NCBI RefSeq assembly: GCF_029714425.1 | Contig: NZ_CP121668.1 | Location: 6,965,501-7,029,500 of the forward strand | Direction: 5' to 3' | DNA from: Bradyrhizobium sp. CB2312 | Lineage (GTDB): Bacteria; Pseudomonadota; Alphaproteobacteria; Rhizobiales; Xanthobacteraceae | Length of the DNA: 64,000 nt | In this document: positions 47,443-57,330 of the stretch, piece by piece | How positions within the stretch are numbered: position 1 is the first letter of the stretch | How the letters are laid out: each line of letters begins with the position of its first letter | Notes under the pieces: generated by a model | The model's database searches: none | What the model saw: the letters and a program-made list of their open reading frames with translations, nothing else | Told to the model about the DNA's origin: nothing | Program-made: the position numbers and the translations under genes

Positions 47443-47472
47443 GTTGTTTGGACCGTCGTTGTTTGGACCGTC
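47443..47472. repeat. Tandem 15-bp repeat upstream of hpaI
   Basis: Two exact, adjacent copies of GTTGTTTGGACCGTC, 17 bp upstream of the chosen GTG start. A duplication in the leader, or two binding sites one and a half turns apart, are both possible. Confidence 0.75.
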
Positions 47473-47682
47473 GTCACCATGACGAGCGCCGCGACAGGGC
47501 GGCGCCGTTATTACCGCGAACTCGATCGCCGCGCTACGCTCGCGATGACGCGAGATGTCTTGGCTGGGGCGGCGTTATCCGTTCCGGCGCCGATTTTCGC
47601 GCGATCGGCTTGGGCGGCACTTTGAGCGAAAAAGAGCGGCCATGTCCATGGTTTGTCGTCGCGCGACGGCGCATATCAGCTT

Positions 47683-48201
47683 TCACTCCTCTGCACTTGC
47701 CTCCTCGCCGGCGCCGAGCCCTGCCAGACTCTGCTCGAGCTCGCCGAGCATGTCCTGCAATTCGGCGAGCTTGCGGGCGCCGAAGCGCCGCGTGATCTCC
47801 GCATAGATCGCTTCCGACGTCGGCGCCACCGAGGCCATCAGCTTCACGCCCTCCTTCGAGATCGAGACCATGCTGCGGCGCTGGTCATTCTTCACGGTCT
47901 TGCGCTCGATCAGATTGCGCGCCTCGAGATCGCGCAGGATGCGCGACAGGCTGGGTCCGAGCAGGAACGCGGTGCGCGCGAGTTCCGTGACCTCGACCGC
48001 CTCGATGGCCGCGAGCGCGCGCAGGATGCGCCATTGCTGCTCGGTGAGGCCGTGCTCCCGCAGCGAGGGGCGAAACTGCCGCATCACGGCCTCGCGCGCC
48101 CTGAGCAGCGACATCGGCAGCGAGCGCGAGAAATCGCGCATCGGCACCTGCCGCGCGGCAGGCGCACCACCATTTGCCGGATCACCCGGTCTCTTCGTCA
48201 T
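47683..48201 (-). CDS. hpaR: HpaR, MarR-family regulator
   Basis: MarR-type repressor of 172 aa, winged helix about 55-140 (LTEQQWRILRALAAIEAVEVTELARTAFLLGPSLSRILRDLEARNLIERKTVKNDQRRSMVSISKEG). HpaR proteins repress the meta-cleavage genes for homoprotocatechuate and are released by the aromatic acid. It is divergent from hpaH, and the 110-bp gap contains a perfect 16-bp palindrome that is a good operator candidate. Confidence 0.88.
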   Translation of the reverse strand: MTKRPGDPANGGAPAARQVPMRDFSRSLPMSLLRAREAVMRQFRPSLREHGLTEQQWRILRALAAIEAVEVTELARTAFLLGPSLSRILRDLEARNLIERKTVKNDQRRSMVSISKEGVKLMASVAPTSEAIYAEITRRFGARKLAELQDMLGELEQSLAGLGAGEEASAEE

Positions 48202-48263
48202 GGCGCCCTTTCAGCCCGCAAAAGTTTGCAGTGCAGCAAAGCCAGATTCCGTTTGACGCATTC

Positions 48264-48279
48264 ACTTAACATGTTAAGT
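48264..48279. promoter_or_regulatory. Perfect palindrome, likely HpaR operator
   Basis: ACTTAACATGTTAAGT is a perfect 16-bp palindrome in the hpaR/hpaH divergent region, 33 bp before the hpaH ATG. A -35-like TTGACG starts at 48253, so the site would overlap the hpaH promoter. MarR proteins typically bind such sites. Confidence 0.7.
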
Positions 48280-48311
48280 ATCTCCGGGCACCACGATTTG
48301 TAAGATCACAA

Positions 48312-49118
48312 ATGGCGCTTTCCAACGACGATATCCAAGCTTGCGCGAGCCGTCTGCATCAGGCGGAGAAGACCCGCACGCAGATCCGGCAGCTCTCGCA
48401 GGATTTTCCTGAAATCACTATCGCTGACGCCTACGCGATTCAGAAGGCCTGGGTCGACGTCAAGATCGCGGAGGGGCGTATGGTCAGGGGCCACAAGATC
48501 GGCCTGACCTCGAAGGCGATGCAAAGCGCGCTCAATATCGACGAGCCTGACTCCGGCGTGCTGCTCGACGACATGTTCTTCGCCGATGGCGGCTTGGTTC
48601 CGACCGAGCGCTTCATCGCGACGCGCGTCGAGGCCGAGCTCGCCTTCGTCATGAGCAAGCGCCTCTCGGGGCCCGATTGCACCATGTTCGACGTGCTCAA
48701 CGCCACCGACTTCGTGGTGCCGGCGCTGGAGATTTTGGACTCGCGGATCGAGCGCGTCGATGCCAAGACCAAGGCGACGCGCAAGATCTTCGACACCATC
48801 GCCGACAACGCGGCGAATGCCGGCATCGTGCTTGGGGGACGGCCGATCCGTCCGCTCGACGCGGACCTGCGCTGGATCGGCGCGCTCTGTTTCAGGAACG
48901 GCCAGTTAGAGGAGACCGGCCTTGCCGCCGGCGTGCTCAATCATCCCGCCACCGCTGTCGCCTGGCTCGCCAACAAGATCGCACCGCTCGGCCTTGCGCT
49001 GGAGCCCGGACAGGTGGTGCTCGCCGGCTCCTTCATCCGCCCGATCGAGACCCGCAAGGGCGACACAATTCAGGCCGATTATGGCGCCTACGGCTCTGTC
49101 AGCTGCTACTTCGCCTGA
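48312..49118 (+). CDS. hpaH: HpaH, 2-oxo-hepta-3-ene-1,7-dioate hydratase
   Basis: Fumarylacetoacetase-fold hydratase of 268 aa that hydrates the 2-oxo-heptenedioate intermediate of homoprotocatechuate degradation. Features: GHKIGLTSKAMQ, PDSGVLLDDMFF, the metal ligands in RVEAELAFVMSKRLSG and LEILDSRIE, and the substrate loop GDTIQADYGAYGSVS near the end. It is the first gene of the hpaH-F-E-D operon, with a weak ribosome site. Confidence 0.88.
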   Translation: MALSNDDIQACASRLHQAEKTRTQIRQLSQDFPEITIADAYAIQKAWVDVKIAEGRMVRGHKIGLTSKAMQSALNIDEPDSGVLLDDMFFADGGLVPTERFIATRVEAELAFVMSKRLSGPDCTMFDVLNATDFVVPALEILDSRIERVDAKTKATRKIFDTIADNAANAGIVLGGRPIRPLDADLRWIGALCFRNGQLEETGLAAGVLNHPATAVAWLANKIAPLGLALEPGQVVLAGSFIRPIETRKGDTIQADYGAYGSVSCYFA

Positions 49119-49147
49119 GAAACAAAAATACAGGGAGTGAAACCGCG

Positions 49148-49538
49148 ATGCCGCATTTCACGATCGAATATTCGGCCAATCTCGATCGCCGCCTCGACAT
49201 CGCGGCGGTCTGCGAGGTCGTGCGCAAGGCGGCGGTGGAGACCGGCATTTTCCCGCTCGGCGGCATCCGCGTCCGCGCAATCCGCTGCGAGCATTATGCG
49301 ATTGCGGATGCGCGCAACGACTACGGCTTTCTCGACATGGTGCTGCGCATCGGCGAGGGCCGCGACCTGCCGACCCGCCAGAAAGCCGGCGAGCATGTCT
49401 TCCAGGCCCTGTCAAAACATCTCGATCCCGTCTTCGCCGCCAGCAAGTTCGCTTTGTCGTTCGACATGCAGATCAACGACAAGGACACCAGCTGGAAGCG
49501 CAACAACATCCACGATGCCCTGAAAGTGGAGGCCGCCC

Positions 49539-49546
<8 letters not shown>
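49148..49546 (+). CDS. hpaF: HpaF, CHM isomerase
   Basis: 5-carboxymethyl-2-hydroxymuconate isomerase of 132 aa, a tautomerase-superfamily protein. The catalytic Pro follows the start Met (MPHFTIEYSANLD), as required. The ATG at 49148 lies 29 bp after hpaH. The 3' end overlaps hpaE by 8 bp. Confidence 0.88.
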
Positions 49547-51077
<1,531 letters not shown>

Positions 51078-51079
51078 CT

Positions 51080-51176
51080 GTCATTCCGGGGCGCGCGAAG
51101 CGCGAGCCCGGAATCCATATCCACCAGCCGGGGTTATGGATCCCGGGCCTGGCCCTTCGGGCCATCCCGGGATGAC
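51080..51176. repeat. Palindromic repeat (GTCATTCCGGGGC type)
   Basis: A 97-bp inverted repeat from GTCATTCCGG to CCCGGGATGAC with inner hairpins (GCGCGCGAAGCGCG, GGCCCTTCGGGCC). It lies between hpaE and hpaD. A relative is at 60428-60547. Confidence 0.8.
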
Positions 51177-51197
51177 GAGCCGAAAGGGGAAACGCAC

Positions 51198-52181
51198 ATG
51201 CCCGTACCGCAACATATCTTCGAGCCGCCGTTCAACATCATCCGCTCCAGCCACGTCGTGCTCGACGTCACCGATCTGAAGCTGAGCCGCGAGTTCTACG
51301 AGACCACCGTCGGCCTGCATGTCGAGGATTCCGACGACAATGTCGTCTACTTGCGCGCCGCGGAAGAGCATCAGCATCACTCGCTGGTGCTGCGGAAGGC
51401 GGCCGTGCCGGCCTGCGCCCGGCTCGGCTTCAAGGTCGGCAACGACGGGGACCTCGACAAGGCCGCGGCCTTCCTCTCCGAGAACGGCCTGTCTTACGCC
51501 TTCGCCGACCAGCCCTTCCAGGGCCGCACGCTCCACTTCACCGATCCCTTCGGCTTCCAGATCGAGCTCTACGCGTCGATGGACCGCCGGCCGCATCTCC
51601 TCCGCCGCTACGACCTCTACCGGGGCTGCCATCCGCAGCGGCTCGACCATTTCAACGTGTTCGCCGCCGAGGTGCAGGACACCGTCGACTTCTATGCGCG
51701 GCTCGGCTTTCGTCTCACCGAATATGCCGAGGAGGACGGGCCGAACGGCCGCATCGCCGCGGCCTGGATGCATCGCAAGGGCAACGTCCACGATTTCGCG
51801 ATCACCAACGGCAAGGGCCCTCGCCTGCACCACTTCGCGTACTGGACGCCGACGGCGATGAACATCATCCATCTCTGCGACGTCATGGCCTCGCAAGGGT
51901 TCGTGAAGAACATCGAACGCGGCCCCGGACGCCACGGCATCTCGAACGCGTTCTTCCTTTACGTGCGCGATCCCGACGGACACCGCCTCGAGCTCTACAC
52001 CAGCGACTATTTCACCGGCGATCACGACCACGAGCCGCTGCGCTGGTCGCTGCGCGATCCGCGCCGCCAGACGCTGTGGGGCGCGCATGCGCCGCGCTCC
52101 TGGTTCGAGCAGGGCTCGCCGTTCACGGGCCAGGCCGTTCGTGAGCCGAAGTTTGTCGCCGATGTGCTGGTGGCGGACTGA
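51198..52181 (+). CDS. hpaD: HpaD, homoprotocatechuate 2,3-dioxygenase
   Basis: Type I extradiol ring-cleavage dioxygenase of 327 aa, two VOC-fold domains (about 10-130 and 140-290). The Fe(II) ligands are His in RLDHFNVF, His in LHHFAYWTP and the Glu in HRLELYTSDY. It cleaves 3,4-dihydroxyphenylacetate. AAGGGG lies upstream of the ATG. The repeat before it may weaken linkage to hpaE. Confidence 0.9.
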   Translation: MPVPQHIFEPPFNIIRSSHVVLDVTDLKLSREFYETTVGLHVEDSDDNVVYLRAAEEHQHHSLVLRKAAVPACARLGFKVGNDGDLDKAAAFLSENGLSYAFADQPFQGRTLHFTDPFGFQIELYASMDRRPHLLRRYDLYRGCHPQRLDHFNVFAAEVQDTVDFYARLGFRLTEYAEEDGPNGRIAAAWMHRKGNVHDFAITNGKGPRLHHFAYWTPTAMNIIHLCDVMASQGFVKNIERGPGRHGISNAFFLYVRDPDGHRLELYTSDYFTGDHDHEPLRWSLRDPRRQTLWGAHAPRSWFEQGSPFTGQAVREPKFVADVLVAD

Positions 52182-52210
52182 TGCCGGTGACAGGCAAAGC
52201 CTCTCTCCCC

Positions 52211-52337
52211 GTCGTCCCTGCGAAAGCAGGGACCCATAACCACAGGGAGAAGTTTGGCGAAGACCCGTTGTTCGGTACTCCTGCCTCATCCAATCGATAG
52301 ATTCCGCGGTATGGGTCCCGGCGTTCGCCGGGACGAC
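52211..52337. repeat. Palindromic repeat (GTCGTCCCTGCG type)
   Basis: A 127-bp inverted repeat from GTCGTCCCTGCGAAAGCAGG to CGCCGGGACGAC. It lies between hpaD and the FAH-family gene. Confidence 0.8.
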
Positions 52338-52363
52338 AGGAAATACAGGAAATAGAGTCGCTA

Positions 52364-53233
52364 ATGAAGCTCCCTTGCCTCGCCACCTATTCCGTCAAGG
52401 GTGATGTCAGCTACGGCGCCGTCCTGGCGGGCGGCATCGTCGATCTCTCCGCCCGCTATGCCAAGACCTATCCGACGCTGCGCGAGGTGATCGCGGCGGG
52501 AAAGCTCGTGAGCCTTGCCGAAGAAGCCGCCGGCCGCGCGCCGGATTATGCACTCGCCGACATCACCTGGCTGCCGCCGGTGCCCGCGCCGGAAAAGATC
52601 ATCTGCATCGGCGTCAACTACCCCGACCGTAATGCCGAGTACAAGGACGGCCAGGACGCGCCGAAATATCCGAGCATGTTCATGCGCTCGCCGCGCTCCT
52701 TCGTCGGCCACGACACGCCGCTGGTGCGGCCGCGCGTGTCCGCGCAGCTCGACTATGAAGGCGAGATCGTGCTGGTGATCGGCAAGCCCGGCCGGCACAT
52801 TGCGGAAAGCGCCGCGCTCGACCACATCGCCGCGCTGACGCTCTGCAACGAAGGCTCGGTGCGCGACTGGCTGCGCCACGCCAAGTTCAACGTCACGCAG
52901 GGCAAGAATTTTGATTCCAGCGGCAGCCTCGGGCCGTGGCTGGTGCCGTACACACGGGAATCCCAGATTGCGGACATCAGGCTCATCACGCATGTCAATG
53001 GCGAGCTGCGTCAGGACGACCGCACCAGCCGGCTGATGTTTCCGTTCCGCTACCTCATCAGCTATATCTCGACCTTCGCAACGCTGATCCCCGGTGACGT
53101 CATCGTGACGGGCACACCGACCGGCGCCGGTGCGCGGTTCGATCCGCCGCGCTATCTCAAGCCGGGCGACGTGATCGAGGTCGCGGCCGAGGGCATCGGA
53201 ACCTTGCGCAACGGTGTCGTCGACGAAGCCTGA
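52364..53233 (+). CDS. FAH-family hydrolase, possible HpaG
   Basis: Fumarylacetoacetate hydrolase-fold protein of 289 aa: KIICIGVNYPDRNAEYKD, the metal ligands in QLDYEGEIVLVIGKPG, and TPTGAGARFDPPRYLKPGDVIEV at the end. The pathway needs an oxo-pentenetricarboxylate decarboxylase (HpaG), which belongs to this fold, and no other candidate is in the window; that assignment is inference. It overlaps no neighbour but is followed by the TPP enzyme after 25 bp. Confidence 0.85.
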   Translation: MKLPCLATYSVKGDVSYGAVLAGGIVDLSARYAKTYPTLREVIAAGKLVSLAEEAAGRAPDYALADITWLPPVPAPEKIICIGVNYPDRNAEYKDGQDAPKYPSMFMRSPRSFVGHDTPLVRPRVSAQLDYEGEIVLVIGKPGRHIAESAALDHIAALTLCNEGSVRDWLRHAKFNVTQGKNFDSSGSLGPWLVPYTRESQIADIRLITHVNGELRQDDRTSRLMFPFRYLISYISTFATLIPGDVIVTGTPTGAGARFDPPRYLKPGDVIEVAAEGIGTLRNGVVDEA

Positions 53234-53258
53234 ACAACAATGGAAGTGGAATAGTGCA

Positions 53259-54884
53259 ATGACCACCCTCACCGGCGGCGAAGCGATCGTCAGCGGCCTT
53301 GTCGCCCACGGGGTCGACACCGTGTTCGGCCTGCCCGGCGCGCAAATCTACGGCCTGTTCGATGCCTTCCATCAGGCCCAGCTCAAGGTGATCGGCGCGC
53401 GGCACGAGCAGGCCTGCGGCTACATGGCGTTCGGCTATGCGCGCGCGAGCGGCCGGCCCGGCGTGTTCAGCGTGGTGCCCGGCCCCGGCGTGCTCAATGC
53501 TAGCGCGGCGCTGCTCACCGCCTATGGCTGCAACGAGCCGGTGCTGTGCGTCACCGGCCAGGTGCCGACGCAATTCCTCGGCAAGGGCCGCGGTCATCTG
53601 CACGAGATGCCGGACCAGCTCGCCACCTTGCGCACCTATTTGAAATGGGCCGACCGCATCGAGACGCCCGGCAACGCGCCGACCACGGTCGCGCGCGCCT
53701 TCCAGGAGATGAACTCGGGCCGGCGCGGCCCCGCTTCGGTCGAAATGCCCTGGGACGTCTTCACCCAGCGCGCCGACACCTGTGCCGCACGGGTGTTGGA
53801 GCCGCTGCCCGCGCCGCTGCCTGACCCCGACACGATCAAGCAGGCGGCCGCACTGATCAAGGCCAGCAAGGCGCCGATGATCTTCGTCGGCAGCGGTGCG
53901 ATCGAGGCAGGCGCGGAGATCCTCGAGCTCGCCGAGATGATCGATGCGCCCGTCGTCGCCTTCCGCAGCGGCCGCGGCATCGTCTCCAATGCGCACGAGC
54001 TCGGCCTCACCATGGCCGCCGCCTACAGACTATGGCCGAACACCGACCTCATGATCGGGATCGGCACGCGGCTGGAGCTGCCGACCATGTCGCGCTGGCC
54101 GTACCGTCCCGAGGGGTTGAAGAGCATCCGCATCGACATCGATCCCGTCGAGATGCGGCGCTTCATCTCCGACATCGCCATCGTCGCCGATGCCAGGACC
54201 GCCACTGCCGATCTCGCCGCGGCCGTCAGCAAGGCCGGCTACAGCAAGACGGTCGGCCGCCGCGCCGCGATCCGCGAAGCCACTGCCGCCGCGCAGGCCG
54301 ATATCCAGCGCGTCCAGCCGCAGATGGCGTATCTCAACATCCTGCGCGAGGTGCTGCCGGCGAACGCGATCGTCACCGATGAATTGTCGCAGGTCGGCTT
54401 CGCTTCCTGGTACGGCTTTCCGATCTACGAGCCGCGCACCTTCATCACCTCGGGCTATCAGGGCACGCTCGGCTCGGGCTTCCCGACCGCGCTCGGCGCC
54501 AAGGTTGCCAATCCCGACAAGCCGGTGGTCGCGATCACCGGCGACGGCGGCTTCATGTTCGGCGTGCAGGAGCTCGCCACCGCCGTGCAGTTCAACATCG
54601 GCGTGGTGACGCTGGTGTTCAACAACAATGCCTATGGCAATGTCCGCCGCGACCAGCGCGAACGTTTTGACGGCCGCGTGGTGGCGTCGGATCTGGTCAA
54701 TCCGGATTTCGTCAAGCTGGCGGAGTCGTTTGGTGTGGCTGCGGCACGCGTCACCGCGCCGGAGCAGTTCAAGGCGGCGATGGAGAAGGCGCTTAGCCAC
54801 GGCGGGCCGTATCTGATCTCGGTCGAGGTGACCAGGGATTCGGAAGTCAGCCCGTGGGCGTTCATTCACCCGCCGAAGCCCTAA
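53259..54884 (+). CDS. TPP-dependent enzyme, acetolactate synthase-like
   Basis: Thiamine-diphosphate enzyme of 541 aa from the ATG at 53259 with GGAAGTGGA upstream. Three domains: Pyr (about 1-170, catalytic Glu in ARHEQACGYMAFGYAR), central (about 190-320) and PP (about 370-541, GDGG...NN motif in TGDGGFMFGVQ to LVFNNNAYGNVRRDQ). The substrate may be a 2-oxo acid, but the branch (acetolactate synthase, benzoylformate or oxalyl-CoA decarboxylase) cannot be set by eye. It is the last gene of the hpa-side operon and not a standard hpa component. Confidence 0.88.
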   Translation: MTTLTGGEAIVSGLVAHGVDTVFGLPGAQIYGLFDAFHQAQLKVIGARHEQACGYMAFGYARASGRPGVFSVVPGPGVLNASAALLTAYGCNEPVLCVTGQVPTQFLGKGRGHLHEMPDQLATLRTYLKWADRIETPGNAPTTVARAFQEMNSGRRGPASVEMPWDVFTQRADTCAARVLEPLPAPLPDPDTIKQAAALIKASKAPMIFVGSGAIEAGAEILELAEMIDAPVVAFRSGRGIVSNAHELGLTMAAAYRLWPNTDLMIGIGTRLELPTMSRWPYRPEGLKSIRIDIDPVEMRRFISDIAIVADARTATADLAAAVSKAGYSKTVGRRAAIREATAAAQADIQRVQPQMAYLNILREVLPANAIVTDELSQVGFASWYGFPIYEPRTFITSGYQGTLGSGFPTALGAKVANPDKPVVAITGDGGFMFGVQELATAVQFNIGVVTLVFNNNAYGNVRRDQRERFDGRVVASDLVNPDFVKLAESFGVAAARVTAPEQFKAAMEKALSHGGPYLISVEVTRDSEVSPWAFIHPPKP

Positions 54885-54911
54885 AGCGAAACATCGCGGC
54901 CGGGTTTCTTC

Positions 54912-55047
54912 CCTTCTCCCCTTGTGGGAGAAGGTGGATCGCTGACGCGAAGCGGCAGCGAGACGGATGAGGGGTCTGTCTCCGCGGATGGAGTCCCCTC
55001 ATCCGCCTTCCCTTCGGGAAGGCACCTTCTCCCACAAGGGGAGAAGG
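54912..55047. repeat. Palindromic repeat with perfect 25-bp arms
   Basis: A 136-bp element whose outer 25 bp (CCTTCTCCCCTTGTGGGAG and six more) are a perfect inverted repeat, the second copy of the family at 42860. It lies between the convergent TPP-enzyme and alkB genes. Confidence 0.88.
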
Positions 55048-55051
55048 AAGA

Positions 55052-55705
55052 TCACCGCGTCCTGCGAAACGTCAAATTGATCCGCTTCCGCCCGAGCAGC
55101 GCGTGCTCGCCCTCGGCCAGGGGTGCGACGCCGTGATAGGCGAGCCTGGACGGGCCGCCCCAGACCACGACATCGCCATGCACGAGGCGGAAGCGGCGCG
55201 GCTTGTCGCTGCGCGCGAGGCCGCCGAACAGGAAGGTCGCGGGCAAGCCGAGCGAGACCGAGACGATCGGCGCCGAATAATCCAGCTCGTCCTTGTCCTG
55301 ATGCAGCGAGAGCCGCGTGCCGGGCTCGTAGCGATTGACGAGGCACGCATCGGGCGCGAAGTTCTGGAAGCTGCCCTGCTCCGCCGCGTTGCGGGCGAGA
55401 TCACGGAGCACTTGCGGCATCGCCGGCCAGGGCGCGCCGGTTCGCGGGTCGATCGGATCATAGCGATAGCCGGTGTGATCGGTGATCCAGCCGCGCTCGC
55501 CGCAATTGGTCATCGCGACCGACATCAGATGGCCGCCCGGCGTCGTCATCCGCCGGAACGGCGACTGCGCCACGATGGCACGCACCGCGTCGATCAGCTC
55601 GCGCTCGATCGGCTTGACGAAGCCGCGCAGCAGCACGGCGCCGTCGGCGATGTCCTCGCGCGACGGCTGCGCCTCGGCAACGTTGTCGAACAGATCAGCC
55701 GTCAA
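55052..55705 (-). CDS. alkB: AlkB, alkylated-DNA repair dioxygenase
   Basis: 2-oxoglutarate/Fe(II) dioxygenase of 217 aa that removes methyl groups from N1-adenine and N3-cytosine in DNA. Iron ligands: His-x-Asp in SLHQDKDELDY and His in RLAYHGV; the 2OG arginines are in RKRINLTFRRTR. A TTG start at 55705 is used, 9 bp after the stop of the upstream oxygenase, so translation is probably coupled. Confidence 0.92.
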   Translation of the reverse strand: MTADLFDNVAEAQPSREDIADGAVLLRGFVKPIERELIDAVRAIVAQSPFRRMTTPGGHLMSVAMTNCGERGWITDHTGYRYDPIDPRTGAPWPAMPQVLRDLARNAAEQGSFQNFAPDACLVNRYEPGTRLSLHQDKDELDYSAPIVSVSLGLPATFLFGGLARSDKPRRFRLVHGDVVVWGGPSRLAYHGVAPLAEGEHALLGRKRINLTFRRTR

Positions 55706-55714
55706 TCGCAGCGC

Positions 55715-56464
55715 TCATTTGGCATCGTGAAAGATCACACCCAGCGTGTGGCGCTGACCAGAGCGAATCCGGCTGACGCCATGGCGCATGTTAACGCGGT
55801 AGGTGCCGCGTGTCCCCTGTACCGGGCGGTGATGCACGGCAAAGGCGACCGCATCACCCTGCATGAGCGGAACCACCTCGGCACGCGACTGCATGCGCGG
55901 CCGCTGCTCGGTCAGCACGAACTCGCCGCCGCTGAAGTCGCGGCCGGGCTCGGACAAGAGGATCGCGACCTGGACCGGGAACACATGCTCGCCATAGAGG
56001 TCCTGGTGCAGGCAATTGAAGTCGCCGGCTTCATATTGCAGCAGCAGCGGCGTCGGCCGTGACTGGCCCGACTCATGGCAGCGCTTCAGGAACGCCGCGT
56101 GCGCCTGGGGATAACGGATGTCGATCCCCATCGCCTCGTTCCAGCGATTGGCGACGGCTTGAAGATGCGCGTAAAGCGCCGGACGCAGCTGCGCGATCAG
56201 ATCGGGCAGCGGATAGGAGAAATATTTGTACTCGCCGCGGCCAAAGCCGTGGCGGCCCATGACGATGCGGCTGCGGAAGTGCGCGTCATCGGGATAGAGG
56301 GTGGCGATGGCGCGGCATTGGTCCGGCGTCAGCAGGCCCTTGAGGACGGCGCAGCCCTGGGCGTCGAGCTCGGCGGTGATTTGCGGCCAGTCGAGGGTGT
56401 CGACGTGGGCGGCTGGGTCGGCGGAGGGCGGCGAACGAGACGTTTTGCGTGCTGTTGCTGTCAT
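55715..56464 (-). CDS. 2OG-Fe(II) oxygenase paired with alkB
   Basis: Protein of 249 aa with a prolyl-hydroxylase-type double-stranded beta-helix: HxD in NCLHQDLYGEHVFP and GGEFVLTEQRP, with the distal His and Arg in RVNMRHGVSRIRSGQRHTLGVIFHD. It is distinct from AlkB in its N-terminal part (DWPQITAELDAQGCAVLKGLLTPDQCRAI). Substrate unknown; adjacency to alkB suggests a DNA-damage link. Confidence 0.85.
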   Translation of the reverse strand: MTATARKTSRSPPSADPAAHVDTLDWPQITAELDAQGCAVLKGLLTPDQCRAIATLYPDDAHFRSRIVMGRHGFGRGEYKYFSYPLPDLIAQLRPALYAHLQAVANRWNEAMGIDIRYPQAHAAFLKRCHESGQSRPTPLLLQYEAGDFNCLHQDLYGEHVFPVQVAILLSEPGRDFSGGEFVLTEQRPRMQSRAEVVPLMQGDAVAFAVHHRPVQGTRGTYRVNMRHGVSRIRSGQRHTLGVIFHDAK

Positions 56465-56522
56465 GGCTGCGACTTTCGCAATGCGTCCCCTCTGCAGCCA
56501 CCCGATTTCCGATTACTTTCCC

Positions 56523-56633
56523 GTCATTGCGAGCGAAGCGAAGCAATCCAGAGTGTCTCCGCGGAGGGAACCTGGATTGCTTCGTCGCTTCGCTCCTCGC
56601 AATGACGCGGAGAGAGTCCCGCTCGCAATGACG
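56523..56633. repeat. Palindromic repeat (GTCATTGCGAGCGAAGC type)
   Basis: Inverted repeat of the GTCATTGCGAGCGAAGCGAAGCAATCCAG class (84 bp, ending TCGCAATGAC at 56606) plus an extra half unit, GCTCGCAATGACG, up to 56633. It lies between the oxygenase start and the DUF2848 gene end. Confidence 0.85.
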
Positions 56634-56643
56634 ACGGAGAGAA

Positions 56644-57330
56644 CTAGCCCCTCACCGGCAGCGTCACCACGTCGTAGCCGTGCCTGATCGTCCGCTTCAG
56701 CACGGGGTCTTCCAACTCGAAGTCGAAGCGGTCCGCCGGGCGGATGCCGCCCTTGGCGGCAAAGGTGCCGCCGAACATGGCGCAGCCGTCGGGGAACTTG
56801 CCGCCCTCGAAACCTCGCGCGATGAGATCAGTGACGGGCAGCATCGCGTCCAGCGTGCCCTCCTGGTAGAGCACGCGCTCGCCCTTGATCGTGGCGTAGG
56901 AGCGCAGGATCATCTTGTCCCAGTGACCGATGACATCCTCGAGCTCCCACAGCGTGGAGGCGACCGGCTTGTCGCACATCTGCTTGGACACCGTGACGTT
57001 GTAGGCCTCGACCTTGCGGTCGGTGTGGTCGGAACCGCAGCCGACGAAGATGCGGCCCTGCCAGCCGATCAGCACGAACTCGACCTCGCCGGAGGAGTCC
57101 CCGCCGCAGCATTCGATGCTGTCTTCCTGGGTCAGCCGGCGCGCGGAGGCGCGGTAGTAGATCGGCGTCGAGGCCGGCGGAGCGATGCCCATCTCTTGCA
57201 GCTCGGCGATGTGCTTGTCGCGCGCAACGGGGTCGCGGCCGGTCCAGCCGGCGATGACCATCTGGTCGATCGCGAGCGTCAGCGGCGTGGTGGTGTCCTG
57301 GGCATCGACGGTGAAAGTGAGATCAAACAC
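56644..57330 (-). CDS. DUF2848 protein
   Basis: Protein of 228 aa from GTG 57330 (the amidase stop lies just after, within an 8-bp overlap); the ATG at 57363 would overlap the amidase by 41 bp. Family stretches: RDKHIAELQEMGIAPPASTPIYYRAS, EFVLIGWQGRIFVGCGSDHTDRKVEAYNVTVSKQMCDKPVA and TLDAMLPVTDLI. It resembles fumarylacetoacetase-like hydrolases in its acid/Asp pattern. Function unknown; probably works with the amidase. Confidence 0.82.
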   Translation of the reverse strand: MFDLTFTVDAQDTTTPLTLAIDQMVIAGWTGRDPVARDKHIAELQEMGIAPPASTPIYYRASARRLTQEDSIECCGGDSSGEVEFVLIGWQGRIFVGCGSDHTDRKVEAYNVTVSKQMCDKPVASTLWELEDVIGHWDKMILRSYATIKGERVLYQEGTLDAMLPVTDLIARGFEGGKFPDGCAMFGGTFAAKGGIRPADRFDFELEDPVLKRTIRHGYDVVTLPVRG

